The notes under the pieces are model-generated. The model searched no databases, was not told the origin of the DNA, and worked only from the letters and a program-made list of their open reading frames with translations. This document shows, piece after piece, positions 53,981 to 63,066 of a DNA stretch of 64,000 bases (position 1 is the stretch's first letter; every line of letters starts with the position of its first letter). Source of the DNA: Planctomycetota bacterium (lineage in GTDB: Bacteria; Planctomycetota; UBA1135; GCA-002686595). The position numbers and the translations under genes were made by a program. Location: assembly GCA_016795205.1 (NCBI GenBank), contig JAEUHZ010000055.1:1-64000 (forward strand), in the 5' to 3' direction.

Positions 53981-55011
53981 GCGCCCACGTAACGGTCGTA
54001 GAGCGCCAGCGCGCGCTGCTCGTCCTCGGTGCCCTCGACGAGCGCGCGGCCGTCGGCGAACAGCGTGAAGCGCTCGGGGGCGATCACGAAGCGCAGGATC
54101 GGTCCCGACCGGCGCACGTCGCTCGCCACGCCGTCGAGCGCGCGCGCCACGAGCTCCAGGTCGGGCCGGGCGCGCGCGGGCCGCACCTGGACGGTGCTGC
54201 GGCCGCACAGGCGCGTCGCGCGCTGCAGGCGCGCTGCGCGCAGGAAGCTGAAGTCGCGCGCGCCACAGCAGGCGCAGGCGGGATCGCGTGCCAGCTCGAT
54301 CTCGCGGGCGCGCCCGTCCCAGGCGTCGAGCTCGACGAGGCGCGGCGTCGGCAGCGGCGCCCCCGACAGGATGCGCAGCGCGAGACCAGCCTGGAGCGCC
54401 GCCACGAACGCCACCGCAGGCTGCAGCACGCCGGCCGTCTCGCAGGTGGGCAGCACGCCCGGCGGCGGCGCCTCGGGGAACACGCAGCGCAGGCACGGTC
54501 CGCTGCCGGGGAGCACCGGCAGGACCAGCCCGCCCGAGCCCACGACGCCGCCGTAGATCCAGGGCATCCCGGCCTCGACGCAGTGGTCGTTGAGCACGTA
54601 GCGCGTCTCGAGGTTGTCCGTCCCGTCGAGCACGAGCCCCACGCCGCGGGCCAGCTCGGCGAGGTTCGACGCGTCGACGTGGGCCGCATGGGCCTCGACC
54701 CGCGTCGGGCCGCCGATGCGCGCCAGCGACTCGGCCGCGGCCTCGGCCTTGAGCGCCGACTCGCGCGCGTGGCGCTCCTCGAACAGCACCTGCCGCGGCA
54801 GGTTCGACTCCTCGACCACGTCGCGGTCGACGAGCACGAGTCGTCCGATCCCGCTGCGCACCAGGGCTTGCGCGATCGACCCGCCCAGCGCGCCACAGCC
54901 AACGAGCAGCGCGCTGGCGCGCTGGAGGCGCGCCTGGCCCTCGGCGCCCAGCGCGGCGAAACGTACCTGGCGCGCGAAGCGCCGCGCGAAGGGATCCTCG
55001 ACCGCGCTCAC
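53977..55011 (-). CDS. ThiF/MoeB/HesA-family E1-like adenylyltransferase
   Basis: A 344-residue E1-like enzyme that adenylates the C-terminus of a ubiquitin-like sulfur carrier (ThiS/MoaD type). The ATP-binding loop is L-L-V-G-C-G-A-L-G-G, the Arg/Asp positions appear in V-L-V-D-R-D-V-V-E-E-S-N-L-P-R-Q, and G-T-D-N-L-E-T-R is intact. Zinc-site cysteines appear as C-L-R-C and C-A-C-C, and the C-terminal 60 residues form an extra small domain. The GTG at 55011 is chosen because it gives a GTGA overlap with the upstream gene; an in-frame codon at 55038 would extend into that gene. No ThiS or MoaD gene is adjacent. Confidence 0.86.
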   Translation of the reverse strand: MSAVEDPFARRFARQVRFAALGAEGQARLQRASALLVGCGALGGSIAQALVRSGIGRLVLVDRDVVEESNLPRQVLFEERHARESALKAEAAAESLARIGGPTRVEAHAAHVDASNLAELARGVGLVLDGTDNLETRYVLNDHCVEAGMPWIYGGVVGSGGLVLPVLPGSGPCLRCVFPEAPPPGVLPTCETAGVLQPAVAFVAALQAGLALRILSGAPLPTPRLVELDAWDGRAREIELARDPACACCGARDFSFLRAARLQRATRLCGRSTVQVRPARARPDLELVARALDGVASDVRRSGPILRFVIAPERFTLFADGRALVEGTEDEQRALALYDRYVGA

Positions 55012-55427
55012 GGCGCTCCTCCCCGGGAGGCCAGCCACCAGGCGAGCGCTGCCGCGAGCGTCAAGATCCCGAGCGCCGCCGCGAACAGCGGCAGCAAGGC
55101 GCGAGCGTCGCTGCGCGGTGGCCGGTCGAGCTCGACCCAGTTGAAGTAGCGTTGCGCCTCCCCGTCGAAGCCCGCGCCGCAGTGCGGACAGGCGCGCACC
55201 GCGGGCTCGAGGGGGATGACTCCGTCGCAGCGCATGCAGTACATGTTCCGCGCGCCGCCGCCCTCGCGCACGCCCGGGGCCTGCGAGCGCGCACGGTAGT
55301 AGGAGAGCGCCTCGGCGTTGGCCCCGGCGCGTGCGCGGGACCAGTGCGCGTCGCTCATGTTCCCGAAGCTCTTCGCGCTCGACGCGGGTTGGCCGGGGGG
55401 CGGGGCGGGGAGGTCGGGGTCGCTCAC
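55008..55427 (-). CDS. Zinc-ribbon protein with C-terminal membrane helix
   Basis: A 139-residue protein. Residues 62-85 hold a zinc ribbon (Y-C-M-R-C-D-G, then A-C-P-H-C-G-A) and residues 113-131 form one membrane helix (L-L-P-L-F-A-A-A-L-G-I-L-T-L-A-A-A-L-A). The N-terminal part is polar and Pro/Ser-rich. Tail-anchored zinc ribbons of this kind are usually adaptor proteins. It opens the six-gene minus-strand operon and is coupled to the ThiF-like gene. Function unknown. Confidence 0.68.
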   Translation of the reverse strand: MSDPDLPAPPPGQPASSAKSFGNMSDAHWSRARAGANAEALSYYRARSQAPGVREGGGARNMYCMRCDGVIPLEPAVRACPHCGAGFDGEAQRYFNWVELDRPPRSDARALLPLFAAALGILTLAAALAWWLASRGGAP

Positions 55428-55457
55428 GCCTGGAGCCTAGCCCGAGCGGGCGCGGGA

Positions 55458-55486
55458 TTGACTTCGGCTGTCACTCCGACGATCCT
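55458..55486 (+). promoter_or_regulatory. Promoter of tRNA-His
   Basis: TTGACT (55458-55463, five of six consensus matches) and GATCCT (55481-55486) are exactly 17 bases apart, ending 15 bases before the tRNA. Predicted initiation would be about 9 bases upstream of the tRNA 5' end, a normal leader. The -10 resembles the TATCCT boxes seen before the genes at 2752, 9789 and 45058. Confidence 0.55.
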
Positions 55487-55501
55487 TCTCCGCCCTCGGA
55501 C

Positions 55502-55579
55502 GGTGGCTATAGCTCAGTCGGTTAGAGCACCAGGTTGTGGTCCTGGGGGTCGGGGGTTCGAGTCCCCTTAGCCACCCCA
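55502..55579 (+). tRNA. tRNA-His (anticodon GTG)
   Basis: The sequence folds as a cloverleaf: acceptor GTGGCTA/TAGCCAC, D arm GCTC/GAGC, anticodon stem CCAGG/CCTGG around TTGTGGT (anticodon GTG, histidine), T arm GGGGG/CCCCT around TTCGAGT. The extra G-1 (55502) and discriminator C (55576) characteristic of histidine tRNAs are present and CCA is encoded (55577-55579). Confidence 0.97.
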
Positions 55580-55654
55580 CCTCCCGCCCGCGCCGGGCGG
55601 GCCTGCTCCGCGCCCGAGCCGCGCAGGGCCCCGGGGCCGCCGCGCCCGGTGCGG

Positions 55655-56443
55655 TCACCCGCGGCGCGGGTGCGCGTTCGCGCCAGCCGCCGTGCGCTCG
55701 TCGGCTTCGCGCGGGAAGCGCGGCGTTGCCAGGATTCGCCAGTCACGGCCCGACCAGCGCAGCGCGCGGCCAGCGCGTGCGACTTCCAGCAGCCGCTGCG
55801 CGAGCTCGCCCTCGGCCTGGAACTCCCGGGCCTCGGGGGCCTCGGCCCCGCTCGGGAACGGCAGGGGCTCGAGCTCGTCCACGCCGGCGAAGGGGCTCAA
55901 GGCGCGCGGCGTCCACGGCTCGAGGCGGAAACCGACGCGCGTGGCCGTGGGCGCGCCGTCGACGACGGAGAGCTCCACCGACTCGAGGCGCTCGAGGATC
56001 TCGACGAAGCCGTGGGGCGCGAGCGCCCGGTCGCGCGAGCCAGGGCGCAGATCGCCGTCGACCCGCACGGTCGGGCCCGCCGGGGCGGAGCCCTGGAGCA
56101 CGCACCACGCGTCGCCGACGTCGAACCAGTCGATGCGGGCGGCCAGGATCGCAGGCAGCTCGTCGAGGTGTGCGGCCTCGACCTGCGCCAGGAGGTCGGC
56201 CAGCGCCGCGGGACGGAGCTGGCCGCGCGGGAGCGTGCCATCGGGCTCGACCGCCAGGACCAACCCGTCCGGGTAGACGGCCAGCCGACGCGCGACGAGC
56301 CCGTCCGCGCGGGCAGCGGCGTCGGAACGCTCGAGCACGAGCAACGGCGCGGGGCCCAGGGCGGCGCCGTCGCCCGGCCCGGCCCCGTACGTCAGGATCC
56401 CGGCGCAGAGCACCGCGCTGGCAACAGGAACTCGCATTCGCAT
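55655..56443 (-). CDS. Exported protein of unknown function
   Basis: A 262-residue protein with a short hydrophobic leader (V-P-V-A-S-A-V-L-C-A-G-I-L-T-Y) that could be a signal peptide. The rest is soluble and proline-rich with alternating strands (G-L-V-L-A-V-E-P-D-G-T-L-P-R-G-Q-L), and no recognised motif. A second ATG six bases downstream (56437) is better placed relative to AGGGG and may be the real start. It lies between tRNA-His and the VOC gene in its own short unit. The 125 bases upstream (56444-56568) show nothing clear. Confidence 0.55.
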   Translation of the reverse strand: MRMRVPVASAVLCAGILTYGAGPGDGAALGPAPLLVLERSDAAARADGLVARRLAVYPDGLVLAVEPDGTLPRGQLRPAALADLLAQVEAAHLDELPAILAARIDWFDVGDAWCVLQGSAPAGPTVRVDGDLRPGSRDRALAPHGFVEILERLESVELSVVDGAPTATRVGFRLEPWTPRALSPFAGVDELEPLPFPSGAEAPEAREFQAEGELAQRLLEVARAGRALRWSGRDWRILATPRFPREADERTAAGANAHPRRG

Positions 56444-56568
56444 CCCCTAGATCGATCTTCGCCGTCGGCTACGTCCTGGGTGCGATTCGCGCCGGATTTC
56501 GTCGCGGTCCTTACCCCGCGAGCAGCGGATCGCACGCTGGGCGCACGGGTTCCCTGGATTCGCGGGTT

Positions 56569-57043
56569 CTAACCGCGAGCGAACAGGCGGGTCGGATCGC
56601 GGAAGGCCTTGAACTCGAGCGCGTTCCCGCTCGGATCGACGAGGAAGAACGTGGCTTGCTCTCCAACCTCCCCGCGGAAGCGGATGCGGGGGGCGAGATG
56701 GAACGTGATCCCCTGACCGGCGAGGCGCTCGGCCAGCTCGTGCCAGCGCTCCCAGCCGAGGACCAGGCCGAAGTGCCGCACCGGGACGCCGTCGCCGTCG
56801 ACCTCGTTCGTGGCTTCGGGGCGGCAGGCCTCGGGCGCCAGGTGGGCCGAGAGCTGGTGACCGCACAGGTCGAAATCGACCCAGCGCGCTGCCGAGCGAC
56901 CCTCCGGGCAGCCCAGCACGGCGCCGTAGAAGGCACGCGTCGACTCCAGGTCGCGCACCGGGAAGGCCAGGTGGAACGGCTGCAGCGGAGCGGGACGCGA
57001 GCCCTCGGCCGCGGTCGGATCGAGGCCCTGGCGCAAGCGCCGC

Positions 57044-57051
<8 letters not shown>
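56569..57051 (-). CDS. VOC/glyoxalase-fold protein
   Basis: A 160-residue protein of the vicinal-oxygen-chelate superfamily. Two beta-alpha-beta modules are visible: [22 protein letters not shown] at residues 27-48 and [10 protein letters not shown] followed by [16 protein letters not shown]. The first-module His and the terminal Glu of the metal site are present. Members include dioxygenases, glyoxalases and antibiotic-resistance proteins; the substrate is unknown. The GTG start overlaps the citrate synthase gene end by 8 bases, so it is coupled downstream of gltA. Confidence 0.8.
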
Positions 57052-58381
<1,330 letters not shown>

Positions 58382-58581
58382 GCTGGTTCTCTACTTCGCG
58401 CGTCTCGAGTTCGCCCTCGCCCGTCGTCCGCAGCGGGGAGGGGCTTCCCCGCGCTCCCCAAGCCTCGCGGAAAGGAGGCGGAAGAGGATCGCTTGAGGCC
58501 CGCGGGGACTCAAGAGCCTATCGGCAGTCCGGGGCCGTTCCTCGCGTCCCGAGCGGCGACCTGCCGATTCACTCCCGCCTG

Positions 58582-58598
58582 GAGGGTGTACAACCCTC
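58582..58598. repeat. Inverted repeat just before the methyltransferase gene
   Basis: GAGGGT (58582-58587) and ACCCTC (58593-58598) flank GTACA, ending 7 bases before the ATG at 58606. It overlaps the ribosome-binding region, so as an operator or mRNA hairpin it could affect translation. Short, and possibly chance in this composition. Confidence 0.3.
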
Positions 58599-58605
58599 GC
58601 GAGCC

Positions 58606-59280
58606 ATGCCCTTCGGTCCCCAAGGTCTCTACCGCGCCATCCCCGCCATCGCCTGGCAGAGCGCCCCGCAGGTCGCGCGCGTCCTGGAGCTCGCGCCGCC
58701 CGGGGCCCGGATCGTGGACCTGGGGGCGGGCGGCCGCCGGATCACGCCCGGAACCGTGTGCGTGGACTTCCTGCGGCTCGCCAGCACGGACGTGATCGGG
58801 GACGTGGCGCGACTGCCGTTCCGCGACGGATCGGCGGACCTGGTCTACGCGACCGGGCTGCTCGAGCACGTCGTCGACGAGCGCGCCGTCCTGCGCGAGA
58901 TGGCGCGCATCCTGAAGCCCGGAGGGCTGGCGCACGTCGAGGTCCCGTTCCTGGAGCAGTACCACGAGGACCCGATCGACGTGCGCCGCATGACGGTCCC
59001 TGGACTCGCGCTGGCGCTGGAGGCCGCCGGCTTCGACGTCGTTTCGCGGGGCGCGCACATCGGGCCCACGGCCACGCTCCTGAATGCCTGGGCGCGCTGG
59101 TGGGCGCTGGTCTTCGACGGTCCGAGCCTGCCAGCCCGCGCGGCCTCGCTCGTGATCTTCGTCCTGTGCTCGACGTTGGCCTGGCCGTTCAAGTTCCTGG
59201 ACGCGCTGCTGATCCACAAGCGCCGGGCCCACACGCTGGCGTTGGGGGTCTACTGCACGGGGCGCAAGCGCGGCGGCTGA
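58606..59280 (+). CDS. Class I SAM-dependent methyltransferase
   Basis: A 224-residue methyltransferase of the UbiE/type 11 group. Motif I is R-I-V-D-L-G-A-G-G-R, the post-I acidic strand is C-V-D-F-L-R, and D-L-V-Y-A-T-G-L-L-E-H-V followed by I-L-K-P-G-G is the motif III region. Residues after about 180 (A-S-L-V-I-F-V-L-C-S-T-L-A-W) are hydrophobic, so it may attach to the membrane, as do glycan or lipid methyltransferases. It is divergent from gltA and converges closely on a GT4 gene. The substrate is unknown; the glycan setting is suggestive only. Confidence 0.82.
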   Translation: MPFGPQGLYRAIPAIAWQSAPQVARVLELAPPGARIVDLGAGGRRITPGTVCVDFLRLASTDVIGDVARLPFRDGSADLVYATGLLEHVVDERAVLREMARILKPGGLAHVEVPFLEQYHEDPIDVRRMTVPGLALALEAAGFDVVSRGAHIGPTATLLNAWARWWALVFDGPSLPARAASLVIFVLCSTLAWPFKFLDALLIHKRRAHTLALGVYCTGRKRGG

Positions 59281-59281
59281 G

Positions 59282-60376
59282 TCAGGCGCCGAGCGCGGCG
59301 CGCCAGGCGGCGCAGGTCGCGCGGGCGCAGCGCTCCCAGGAGAACTGCGCGGCGCGCGCGGTGCGGGCCGCGAGCGCCCCAGGGTCGCCCCGCCGGGCCA
59401 GCGCGCGCGCCGTGACCTCCGCCAGCTCGCTGGGAACGCGCGCGGCCTGCTCGTCGTCGACGAGCTCCGCGACGCCGTCGAGGAACTCCTCGAAGCACGC
59501 GCTCCGGCTGGCGACGACCGGCACGCCCAGCGCCAGCGCCTCGAGCGGCGTCACGGCGGTGACCGCGCCCGGATCCAGGTGGACCAGCGCGGACGAGCGC
59601 GCCACGAGCCCGGGCAGGTCGCGCTCCGCGGGCTCGCGGATCCGCGCCACGCGCCAGGCGTGAGGCGAGGCGCGCAGCGCGGATGCGAGCTCGGGCTCCG
59701 CGCCGCCGTCCCGGCCCGCGAACACCAGGCGCGCGTCGAGGCCCTGGACGCACAGCCGCTCGAAGGCGCGCCAGATCGCGAGCGGTGCGCGCTCGGCGCG
59801 CGTCGCGCCCAGCACGAGCAGGCGCGGCGGGTCGTCGGGCGCGGGCAGTCCCCCCAACTCGCGCCGCCAGTGCTCCGCGCCCGCCGGCGTGACGTGGATG
59901 CGCGCAGGCGAGAAGTCGAGCTCCCGCGCCGCGCGCTGGCGCGCCGCGGTGCAGAACACGAGCAGGGCGTCCATGCGCGAGCAGCGCGCGCGGAGCGCAG
60001 CCTGGTCGGCCGTGCCAGGCGCCGGGAACTCGCCGAGCGCCAGGACCTGGCGCGCGCCGCGCACCGGCGGGCCAGCCACGTGCACGTGGTGGAACAGGTC
60101 GACGCCGCCCAGGATCCGCGCCGCGTCCAGGCCGCAACGCGCGAGGAACGGCAGCGCGCGCCGCGGGAGCGCGCGCGTCACGCGGCGCACGCCGGGATCG
60201 CCTGCGGGGAGGCCCAGCGCACGCGCCTCCAGGGCGCGGTCGGCGCGGCCCACGTCGAACAGCCGCAGCTCGGGGCGCTCGGGGAGCCGCACCAGCGCGC
60301 GCACCAGCTCGCGCGCGTAGCGGCCGGTTCCCGGCCCGTGCGAGGCCGCCGCCAGGTAGTCGATGCCGACCCTCAA
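59282..60376 (-). CDS. GT4-family glycosyltransferase, TTG start
   Basis: A 364-residue GT-B enzyme. It opens L-R-V-G-I-D-Y-L-A-A-A-S-H-G-P-G-T-G-R-Y-A-R-E-L, the glycine-rich acceptor-domain loop of GT4. The donor half has L-L-V-L-G-A-T-R-A-E-R, L-V-F-A-G-R-D-G and T-P-L-E-A-L-A-L-G-V-P-V-V-A with a single glutamate. The TTG at 60376 is the only in-frame start near the fold and lies one base after the aminotransferase stop, so the pair is coupled. The end is one base from the convergent methyltransferase stop. Confidence 0.78.
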   Translation of the reverse strand: MRVGIDYLAAASHGPGTGRYARELVRALVRLPERPELRLFDVGRADRALEARALGLPAGDPGVRRVTRALPRRALPFLARCGLDAARILGGVDLFHHVHVAGPPVRGARQVLALGEFPAPGTADQAALRARCSRMDALLVFCTAARQRAARELDFSPARIHVTPAGAEHWRRELGGLPAPDDPPRLLVLGATRAERAPLAIWRAFERLCVQGLDARLVFAGRDGGAEPELASALRASPHAWRVARIREPAERDLPGLVARSSALVHLDPGAVTAVTPLEALALGVPVVASRSACFEEFLDGVAELVDDEQAARVPSELAEVTARALARRGDPGALAARTARAAQFSWERCARATCAAWRAALGA

Positions 60377-60377
60377 G

Positions 60378-61655
60378 TCAGTCGGGCAGGCCCTTCTCGG
60401 CCAGCGTGAGCAACACCTCCGCGAACCGATCGACCTCGTGCGCGCTGGTGCACACGTGCGGCGAGACGCGGATCCCGCGGAAGCGCGCATGCTCGATCGC
60501 GACCGTGTAGATGCGATGCTCCGACCACAGGTGACCCTGGAGCTCGAGCGGCGGGATGCCGAGCAACTCGACCAGGGCCACGCCGCTCGAGCGCCCGGGA
60601 GCGAGGCTGGTCCACAGCTTCACGTTGCGGTGCGCCGCGACACGACGCGCCCAGCGGTCGCGCAGGTGGACGAGGCGCGCGGCCTTGCGCGCCGGCCCGA
60701 TGGCGCGGTGGAAGGCGATGGCTTCGGCGATCGCGAGCCGCACGCCGACCGGGTGCGTGCCGATCTCCTCGAACTTGCGCACGTCGGCGTCCAGCGACTC
60801 CGGCGCGGCCATCAGCGGCCACACGTCGCGGATCCGCTCGCGGCGCACGTAGAGCATGCCCGTGCCGTGCGGCGCCGACAGGAACTTGTGCAGCGACGTG
60901 CCGTAGAAGTCCGCACCGATGTCGGCGCAGCGCACGTCGAGGTGTCCGAAGGCGTGCGCGCCGTCGACCACGACCTCGATGCCGCGCGCGCGTCCCAGAT
61001 CCGCGATGCGCCGCACCGGGAGGATCTGTCCCGTCAGGTTGATCACGTGGCACAGGTGGATGACGCGCGTGCGCGGCGTGAGCGCCGCCTCGAAGGCCTG
61101 CACCACGAGGTCGTCGTCCTCGGCCGGAACCGGGAGCTCGATCGTCCGCAGCACGAGCCCGTCGCGCCGCACGCGCTGGCGCCAGGTCGTGAGCATGCGC
61201 GGATAGTCCTGGTCCGTGGTGACGACCTCGTCGCCCGGGCGCAGAGCGAGTCCGAGCTGGACCGTCTCGAGGGACTCGCTGGCGTTGCGGGTGATCGCGA
61301 CTTCCTCGCGATCGCAGCCGAAGAGCGCGGCGAGCTCCGCGCGCACCGTTTCCTTGCGCGGGTCCTGCAGCCGCCAGAGCACGTAGGCCGGCGCCTCGTG
61401 GGCGTGCTCCTCGTAGCGACGCTGGGCCTCGATCACCGCGCGCGGCGCCGGGCAGACTCCGCCGTTGTTCAGGTTCAGGATCGAGCGGTCGAGCGCGTAG
61501 GCCGCCTGGACCGTGGACCACAGGTCCTCGTCTCCGGCGGCCTCCTCGGGCGGGCGCGGGTCGCGCGCCAGCGGGGCGCTGCGCCAGGCCGCGCCGGGCA
61601 AGAGGAACGGGGCGCCGGCCGAGGCCAGCGCCAGGAACTCGCGGCGCGTCTCCAT
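60378..61655 (-). CDS. Class V PLP-dependent aminotransferase with Tat-type signal
   Basis: A 425-residue PLP enzyme of the NifS/isopenicillin-N-epimerase-like group. The twin-arginine leader is M-E-T-R-R-E-F-L-A-L followed by a hydrophobic stretch and P-G-A-A-W. The PLP lysine lies in G-T-S-L-H-K-F-L-S-A-P-H-G-T-G, with D-G-A-H-A-F-G-H upstream and T-R-N-A-S-E-S-L-E for the phosphate. Export of a folded PLP protein through Tat is unusual but known in Planctomycetes and relatives. ATG at 61655 is preferred because it gives the R-R motif at once; upstream in-frame sequence is Arg/Pro-rich and unlike coding. Coupled downstream to a GT4 gene. Confidence 0.82.
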   Translation of the reverse strand: METRREFLALASAGAPFLLPGAAWRSAPLARDPRPPEEAAGDEDLWSTVQAAYALDRSILNLNNGGVCPAPRAVIEAQRRYEEHAHEAPAYVLWRLQDPRKETVRAELAALFGCDREEVAITRNASESLETVQLGLALRPGDEVVTTDQDYPRMLTTWRQRVRRDGLVLRTIELPVPAEDDDLVVQAFEAALTPRTRVIHLCHVINLTGQILPVRRIADLGRARGIEVVVDGAHAFGHLDVRCADIGADFYGTSLHKFLSAPHGTGMLYVRRERIRDVWPLMAAPESLDADVRKFEEIGTHPVGVRLAIAEAIAFHRAIGPARKAARLVHLRDRWARRVAAHRNVKLWTSLAPGRSSGVALVELLGIPPLELQGHLWSEHRIYTVAIEHARFRGIRVSPHVCTSAHEVDRFAEVLLTLAEKGLPD

Positions 61656-61695
61656 GCGCCACACGATCCCATCCCGCGGCCGCGGCGGGAACGCC

Positions 61696-62004
61696 CTAGC
61701 GGAATCCGCCGCGCCGACCCGTGGTCTTCGGCCGCGGCCCGCCCGGCGCTCCACGGCCGCGCAGCCGCGCCGGGCGCACGTCGCCGGGCTTGACCCACGG
61801 CTCGCTGACCAGCGTCTCGGGCTGCTTGCGCTTCTCCTCCAGGATCCGCTCGACCTCGCGCGCGGAGGGCTGGCGGCCGAACAGCCCGCCCTCCTCGCGC
61901 AGCGCGGCGTTGAAGTCGCGCCAGAGCGCCTTCACGAACGGCCAGCCGATCGGCAGGAGCGCGATCAGCAGCAGCCAGCGGACGAGGTCGCGATTGAATT
62001 CCAC
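61696..62004 (-). CDS. Small membrane protein, unknown
   Basis: A 102-residue protein. The GTG at 62004 opens V-E-F-N-R-D-L-V-R-W and a hydrophobic helix (L-L-L-I-A-L-L-P-I-G-W-P-F) anchors it. The remainder is polar, with E-R-I-L-E-E-K-R-K-Q and a Gly/Arg-rich tail (R-G-R-G-A-P-G-G). It lies 40 bases upstream of the aminotransferase in the same direction and divergent from the hydrolase at 62047, so it is probably the first gene of that operon. Family not recognised. Confidence 0.55.
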   Translation of the reverse strand: MEFNRDLVRWLLLIALLPIGWPFVKALWRDFNAALREEGGLFGRQPSAREVERILEEKRKQPETLVSEPWVKPGDVRPARLRGRGAPGGPRPKTTGRRGGFR

Positions 62005-62027
62005 GGTCGGAGCGCGCGCGGCGCCCA

Positions 62028-62040
62028 GTACGTATCGTAC
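62028..62040 (+). promoter_or_regulatory. Short palindrome / possible -10 region in a divergent promoter
   Basis: GTACG-TAT-CGTAC is a perfect palindrome in the 42-base gap between the divergent genes at 62004 and 62047. TATCGT (62033-62038) within it could be a -10 box starting transcription almost at the GTG of the hydrolase. Candidate operator for both genes. Confidence 0.3.
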
Positions 62041-62046
62041 CGGGGC

Positions 62047-63066
62047 GTGATCGCACTCCACCTCCTGGCCCTCTGCGCCGGCCTGACGCCCCCTCCCGCG
62101 GACCCGCCGCGCGACGGGACGCTCGTGCGCGGCATGACGATCTCCTGCCAGACCTGGGGGCAGGAGTGGGGCACCGACGGGTTCGGGCGCGAGCTCGACG
62201 AGCTCGTGCGCCTGGGCGTGAACTGGGTCGCGATCCACCCCTACGCGCGCATCCACGCCGACGGGGCGCTGACCTGGCGCGCGCTGGATCCGGACGCGCC
62301 TCCCGACTGGATCGCGCGCCCGATCCGCGCGGCGCACGCCCGGGGGCTCTCGATCCTGATCGTGCCACACGTGGCGCAGTGGGGCAGCCCCTGGCGGCAC
62401 CGCGGCGAGATCCGCTTCGACGAGGAAGCGCGGCTCGAACGCTTCTTCGGAGACTACCGGCGCTGGATCGTCGAGCTCGCCGGGGCGGCGCGCGGGGCGG
62501 ACGCCCTGGCGGTCGCCAGCGAACTCGACGGCCTGGCGCGCCACGAGGACCGCTGGCGCGGTGTGATCCGCGACCTGCGCGCAGCGACCGACGCCCGTCT
62601 GACGTGGGCCGCGTCCTGGGACAGCTACCGGGAGGTGCGCTTCTGGGACGCGGTCGACGCGGTGGGCGTGCAGGCCTACTTCCCGCTCTCGGAGCGCGCA
62701 GACCCCGACGCAGGCGAGCTGGCGGCGGCCTGGCGCCCGGTGCTCGCGGACCTGCGGGAGCTCCACGCCCGCACGGGCAAGCCGGTCGTGTTCACCGAGC
62801 TGGGCTACAACCGCTCGCTCGCGGCGGCGCGCGAGCCCTGGGCCTTCGCCACGGAACGCGGCGCGGCGGCCGCGCGCGCCGAAGCGCTCCAGGTGCGCTG
62901 CCTGGAGGCCGCCTTGTCCTCGATCGCGCCGGAGTCCGGTTGGTTGCGCGGCGCGATCCTGTGGAAGTGGTTCGTGGGGCCCGCGCCCGGGGAGAACTTC
63001 CTGCTCCAGGCACCCGCCACGCGCGCGGCGATCGCGCGCTCTTGGGCCGGCGGAGGCCCGCGATGA
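62047..63066 (+). CDS. TIM-barrel glycoside-hydrolase-like protein (GH113-like)
   Basis: A 339-residue protein. A short hydrophobic leader (I-A-L-H-L-L-A-L-C-A-G-L) suggests export. The barrel has W-V-A-I-H-P-Y-A, S-I-L-I-V-P-H-V-A-Q-W-G, A-L-A-V-A-S-E-L-D-G with a Glu at the acid/base position, and V-F-T-E-L-G-Y-N-R-S with the probable nucleophile Glu. This matches the GH113/mannanase-like family with two strand-end glutamates. The substrate is probably a beta-mannan or similar glycan, but the assignment is by fold. GTG at 62047 follows the palindrome. The stop overlaps corA by 4 bases. Confidence 0.75.
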   Translation: MIALHLLALCAGLTPPPADPPRDGTLVRGMTISCQTWGQEWGTDGFGRELDELVRLGVNWVAIHPYARIHADGALTWRALDPDAPPDWIARPIRAAHARGLSILIVPHVAQWGSPWRHRGEIRFDEEARLERFFGDYRRWIVELAGAARGADALAVASELDGLARHEDRWRGVIRDLRAATDARLTWAASWDSYREVRFWDAVDAVGVQAYFPLSERADPDAGELAAAWRPVLADLRELHARTGKPVVFTELGYNRSLAAAREPWAFATERGAAAARAEALQVRCLEAALSSIAPESGWLRGAILWKWFVGPAPGENFLLQAPATRAAIARSWAGGGPR

